Below, in pieces: positions 61,550-64,000 of a stretch of DNA of 64,000 bases (position 1 is the first letter of the stretch; the number at the start of each line of letters is the position of its first letter). A program made the position numbers and the translations under genes. The notes under the pieces were generated by a model. It had not been told where the DNA came from and ran no database searches. It worked only from the letters and a program-made list of their open reading frames with translations. Source of the DNA: Nitrososphaeria archaeon (GTDB taxonomy: Archaea; Thermoproteota; Nitrososphaeria; Geothermarchaeales; JDFR-13); NCBI GenBank assembly GCA_027078545.1, contig JALWXN010000004.1, positions 799,100-863,099 of the forward strand, read 5' to 3'.

Positions 61550-61586
61550 TTTTAGGCTTATTTAAACTTTTTTACCTAGGCTAAAA
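61550..61586 (-). promoter_or_regulatory. Promoter with inverted repeat before the metal ABC operon
   Basis: On the minus strand a TATA-like GTTTAAATAAG (61557-61567) is centred about 32 bases before the ATPase start. It is flanked by TTTTAGGC (61550-61557, plus) and GGCTAAAA (61579-61586, plus), an imperfect inverted repeat; both contain AGGCT, close to the half-site of DtxR-type operators. The DtxR-family gene lies immediately upstream. Confidence 0.4.
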
Positions 61587-61592
61587 ACAACA

Positions 61593-62024
61593 TCAATCCC
61601 TAGACTCCATACACTTCTTGAGGAATCTATACAGCTTCTCAATAGTCTCGTCGGATAGGAAGTGCTCGGCCAGCTCCGCCTCTATATTCGCACGCTCCTC
61701 ATCAACCCCCAGCGCCAGGAACAGTTCCAGGAGCATCCCATGCCTCCTCGAGATCCTGCTGGCCAGCTCCTCACCCCTCCTCGTAAGCTTAGGATTCCTG
61801 TAGCGTCTATATTCAACCAGGCCCTTCTCCTCCAGCCTCTTCAACATGTTCGTGACGGATGCAGGGGTTACCCCTAGTATCCTGGCTATATCGGTTGGCT
61901 GGGCATATCCATGGCTCTTCTCAAGCTCATAGATAACCTCTATATAGTCCTCCTCAGCCATCGAGGCGAACCTCTTCTTCCTCCTATGAGCCTCCGCGAG
62001 GAGCTCCAGCCTATCCCTAGCCAA
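61593..62024 (-). CDS. DtxR/MntR-family metal-dependent repressor
   Basis: 143 aa. Winged helix EEDYIEVIYELEKSHGYAQPTDIARILGVTPASVTNMLKRL (helix-turn-helix) followed by the metal/dimerisation helices (SRRHGMLLELFLALGVD, ANIEAELAEHFLSDETIEKL). No SH3 tail, as in MntR and archaeal forms. Probably senses Mn2+ or Fe2+ and controls the downstream ABC genes. TTG start at 62024; an in-frame ATG at 61961 would lose part of the HTH, so it is less likely. Confidence 0.88.
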   Translation of the reverse strand: MARDRLELLAEAHRRKKRFASMAEEDYIEVIYELEKSHGYAQPTDIARILGVTPASVTNMLKRLEEKGLVEYRRYRNPKLTRRGEELASRISRRHGMLLELFLALGVDEERANIEAELAEHFLSDETIEKLYRFLKKCMESRD

Positions 62025-62118
62025 CCCGGGACACCACCAAAATATTCCAGGGCCTATCCCTATATCACATTCTATAGTCTTGGCTAGAGCTTATTCCTTC
62101 TAGGCCTGGACGTGGGTA

Positions 62119-62604
62119 GTGGGTGAGATGTGTATATTCAGGCGGGCCTTGGAGAGGCGTGTAGAGACGGGGCTGGCCGGGCATAGGGTGGCTGTGGAGC
62201 CCCTGGGGAGGGGTAGGTTCAGGGAGGAGTGGAATTATAGGGTCTATGTAGATGGTAGGCTGTTCTGCCACGCCAAGTATTTCATGGGTAGGGGAGTATA
62301 TAGGCCCTGGATAGAGCTGTACAGCTTCACAGATGAGTGGCTGAGGCATAGGGATGATGAGGAGTTTCTAGCCAGCCTCTTCAGAATGGTTGGTGAATGC
62401 CTGGGGATTGGCGAGTCACTATTCATAGAATATGTCCACGACCCATTATTGACTAGGGAGATGGAGAAGGCCCATGATCCTGGGGATACGTATCTGGGGA
62501 GGATCCTTAGGAGGGCAGGGTTCGACAGGTTGAAGGACTGGTATATCCCCGAGGGTATGTGGGAGGGTGGCCAGAAGATAGAGGCTTGGAGGAGCAGTAG
62601 GTAG
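62119..62604 (+). CDS. DUF1122-like hypothetical protein
   Basis: 161 aa. No signal or membrane helix. The C-terminal GRILRRAGFDRLKDWYIPEGMWEGGQKIEAW resembles what I remember of DUF1122, an archaeal family of unknown function with a GNAT-like layout. The family call is from memory. GTG 62119 or ATG 62128 is possible: the GGTGA next to the ATG is too close to be a clean site. A weak TATA lies at 62089-62098. Confidence 0.55.
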   Translation: MGEMCIFRRALERRVETGLAGHRVAVEPLGRGRFREEWNYRVYVDGRLFCHAKYFMGRGVYRPWIELYSFTDEWLRHRDDEEFLASLFRMVGECLGIGESLFIEYVHDPLLTREMEKAHDPGDTYLGRILRRAGFDRLKDWYIPEGMWEGGQKIEAWRSSR

Positions 62605-62633
62605 AGGGGAAAAAGGAGGGGTTGTTAGTAAGG

Positions 62634-63245
62634 TTAGGGCGGGTTGACAGGCTCCTTCTTCTCCAGCCTCTTCTCAACCTCGTCCCAGTTGATCACCTTC
62701 CAGAAGTTCTCGACGTACTCAGCCCTCCTATTCTCGTACTGGAGGTAGTAGCTATGCTCCCAGAGGTCTGAGACGAGGATCGGGACGAGGCTGGCCGGGT
62801 GGTTCAGGTTATGCTTCTCCACCTGTAGGATGTAGAGGTTGTCCTCCGGGTCGACGTAGAGGATTGCCCAGCCAACGCCCTCGAGGGTGTTGCTAGCCGT
62901 GGTGAAGACCTTCTTGAAGTTCTCGAAGCTCCCGAACTGCTTGTCGATCAGGTCGCCTATCCTCCCGCCGGGCTTATTGTCATCGCTGGGTGGCGCCAGG
63001 TTTGGCCAGAACAGGGTATGGAGTATATGCCCGTTTAGATGGAAGCTTAGATCCCTCATCACAGCCCTGACATCGATCTCGAGCTCGCCCTTGGCATACT
63101 TATCCAGCTTCTCAAGGGCGGCGTTAGCCCCCTTGACGTATGCAGCGTGGTGCTTGTCGTGGTGCAGCTCCATGATCCTCTTACTGATGACCGGCTCCAA
63201 GGCGTCGTAGGAATATGGTAGTGGGGGTAGGTTGAACCTCTTCAT
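62634..63245 (-). CDS. sod: Superoxide dismutase (Fe/Mn family)
   Basis: 203 aa. Metal ligands appear at the known places: His in MELHHDKHHAAYV, His of NGHILHTLFW, Asp-Trp-Glu-His in LVSDLWEHSYYLQY. Removes superoxide in the cytosol. Sequence alone does not tell Fe from Mn. A TATA-like CGTTAAATATC (63274-63283, minus) is about 33 bases before ATG. A run of T on the minus strand past the stop (62606-62618) may end the transcript. Confidence 0.95.
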   Translation of the reverse strand: MKRFNLPPLPYSYDALEPVISKRIMELHHDKHHAAYVKGANAALEKLDKYAKGELEIDVRAVMRDLSFHLNGHILHTLFWPNLAPPSDDNKPGGRIGDLIDKQFGSFENFKKVFTTASNTLEGVGWAILYVDPEDNLYILQVEKHNLNHPASLVPILVSDLWEHSYYLQYENRRAEYVENFWKVINWDEVEKRLEKKEPVNPP

Positions 63246-63293
63246 GTTAATTGATTTAACTCCCCCCGGATATTTAACGCCTAGATATATATA

Positions 63294-63662
63294 CTACCCG
63301 TTATCCCTATACCTGTCGAAACGCTCCCTATTCAGGCTCAGCTTCTTCCTGAACCACTCCTCGAGATCCATCTCCAATAGGTTGGCGGTTATAACGGTGT
63401 AGATGAATATGTCGATAAGCTCCTCCCTCAGCTGGTCCAGCCTCTCCCTCTCCTCCAGACCCAGGTGCATATACTCCCTCCTCATCTTCTTCACGATATT
63501 GGCGAACTCTCCCACCTCACCTGCGAGTGCGACTACCAGGTACTCCAGCCTGTCTAGGAAGTCTTCGTAACCCTCGATCCTCCAGAACTCTGGGAAGTAT
63601 TCTAGGTCGAACTCCTTCTGAATCTTCTGTAGCTCCCTAAGCTCCATCCCACTATCCACCAT
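63294..63662 (-). CDS. MazG-like nucleotide pyrophosphohydrolase
   Basis: 122 aa. The MazG metal motifs are present: LAGEVGEFANIVKKM (ExxE) and LREELIDIFIYTVI (ExxD). Four helices form the usual all-alpha core. It hydrolyses nucleoside triphosphates, possibly damaged ones. Divergent from the gene at 63809; a TATA-like element at 63683-63692 is 26 bases before the ATG. Confidence 0.85.
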   Translation of the reverse strand: MVDSGMELRELQKIQKEFDLEYFPEFWRIEGYEDFLDRLEYLVVALAGEVGEFANIVKKMRREYMHLGLEERERLDQLREELIDIFIYTVITANLLEMDLEEWFRKKLSLNRERFDRYRDNG

Positions 63663-63727
63663 TTAAGGTGGTCTCCCTAGATGGTTAAAAGCCTGTCCCA
63701 CCGCCTGATGATCAATGCATGACTATG

Positions 63728-63745
63728 TGTCGAGAATCCTCGACA
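63728..63745. repeat. 18-base palindrome TGTCGAG-N4-CTCGACA, copy 2
   Basis: TGTCGAG-AATC-CTCGACA-GGCC lies in a divergent gap, 66 bases before the MazG start and 64 before the start at 63809. Copy 1 at 49907-49924 differs only in one loop base. A TATA-like GTATTATTA (63771-63779) for the plus gene lies after it. Confidence 0.55.
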
Positions 63746-63808
63746 GGCCTATCCAGCCCACTAAACATATGTATTATTAAGTGTCGAGCCACCATAACAC
63801 TGGGTGTA

Positions 63809-64000
63809 ATGAGTGGCGTAGCCGATCTCATGAAGAGGCTTGAGGAGCTTGTACGGCTTCCATTCTACGCGTTGATGGGTATAGCCGGTGATAAGCTGGT
63901 CTACATGACTACTGAGCAGGGCGTCGTACGGCTATGGGTATCCAACAAGGATGGGAGTGATAAGAGGCCTGCATCTGGTGAGAGGGTGACCGCACTCTCA
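63809..64000 (+). CDS. N-terminus of a probable S9-family peptidase (right edge cut)
   Basis: 64 codons, open to the window end. The start MSGVADLMKRLEELV is followed by strands GDKLVYMTTEQGVVRLWVSNKDGS, which look like the first blades of the propeller of acylaminoacyl-peptidase or prolyl oligopeptidase-type enzymes. The catalytic domain is outside the window, so the call is tentative. Confidence 0.5.
   Translation, partial: MSGVADLMKRLEELVRLPFYALMGIAGDKLVYMTTEQGVVRLWVSNKDGSDKRPASGERVTALS

Noticed and set aside
1-64000. CRISPR array, rRNA, tRNA, insertion sequence
   Set aside because: I found no regularly spaced repeats, no tRNA cloverleaf signals and no transposase; a tRNA with an intron could be missed by eye.

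Overview
The window reads as a chromosome segment of a thermophilic archaeon, most likely a member of the Thermoproteota (Crenarchaeota). Arg is mostly AGG and Ile mostly ATA. Many genes have a TATA box about 25-35 bases before the start codon (leaderless transcripts). Others have GGTG/GGTGA ribosome sites, and GTG and TTG starts are common. Gene content is archaeal: prefoldin alpha, HMG-CoA reductase, a VKOR disulfide generator, a MoxR/DUF58 operon, VapBC and an archaeosortase-type protease. I cannot name a genus. I saw no rRNA, tRNA, CRISPR array or insertion sequence. Similarity statements are from memory of protein families; no search was run.

Layout. 1-756: left-truncated ornithine carbamoyltransferase. 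906-2398: three overlapping DUF2589-type genes. 2402-6341: secreted propeller-like protein, alpha/beta hydrolase, class III aminotransferase. 6656-9181: acetyl-CoA synthetase and nitroreductase. 9257-14212: M20-fold protein with a damaged metal site, Gfo/Idh/MocA oxidoreductase, argininosuccinate-lyase-like enzyme and arginine-deiminase-like enzyme, probably one uncharacterised pathway. 14278-15814: M29 aminopeptidase and VKOR. 15798-20212: two paralogous secreted beta-helix-like proteins. 20339-23793: sugar-type ABC transporter without its ATPase. 24521-30195: metallo-beta-lactamase-fold protein, BtuF-like protein without signal peptide, VapBC, B12-dependent methylmalonyl-CoA mutase (two subunits) and its MeaB chaperone. 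30192-33021: two-subunit FAD/Fe-S amine dehydrogenase. 33021-34841: HD hydrolase, compact CtaA-like protein, cupin, small membrane protein. 34843-41927: MoxR/DUF58/DUF4350/DUF4129 operon behind HMG-CoA reductase. 41971-49812: regulators, secreted propeller, prefoldin genes, NatAB-type exporter, nucleoside phosphorylase, and an HTH protein with an adhesin-like tail. 49930-52871: metal-uptake region (ZIP, thioredoxin-like protein, FTR1). 52954-59028: DMT transporter, an 838-aa archaeosortase fusion, a tail-anchored protein, an ABC-2 exporter. 59034-62024: fused metal-binding-protein/permease, its ATPase and a DtxR-type regulator. 62119-64000: DUF1122-like protein, superoxide dismutase, MazG-like protein, and the start of a probable S9 peptidase.

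Themes. Central carbon: acetate activation and propionyl/methylmalonyl-CoA metabolism. Metal and redox handling: FTR1, ZIP, the fused Zn/Mn-type transporter, DtxR, SOD and possible heme A synthesis, with a 19-bp palindromic element shared by the FTR1 promoter and the CtaA-like/HD promoter. Cell surface: beta-helix and propeller proteins, an archaeosortase and a thioredoxin-like anchor. The best candidates for undescribed biology are the 9257-14212 cluster, the DUF2589 trio, the archaeosortase fusion, the fused metal transporter with atypical ligands, and the two non-coding palindrome families.
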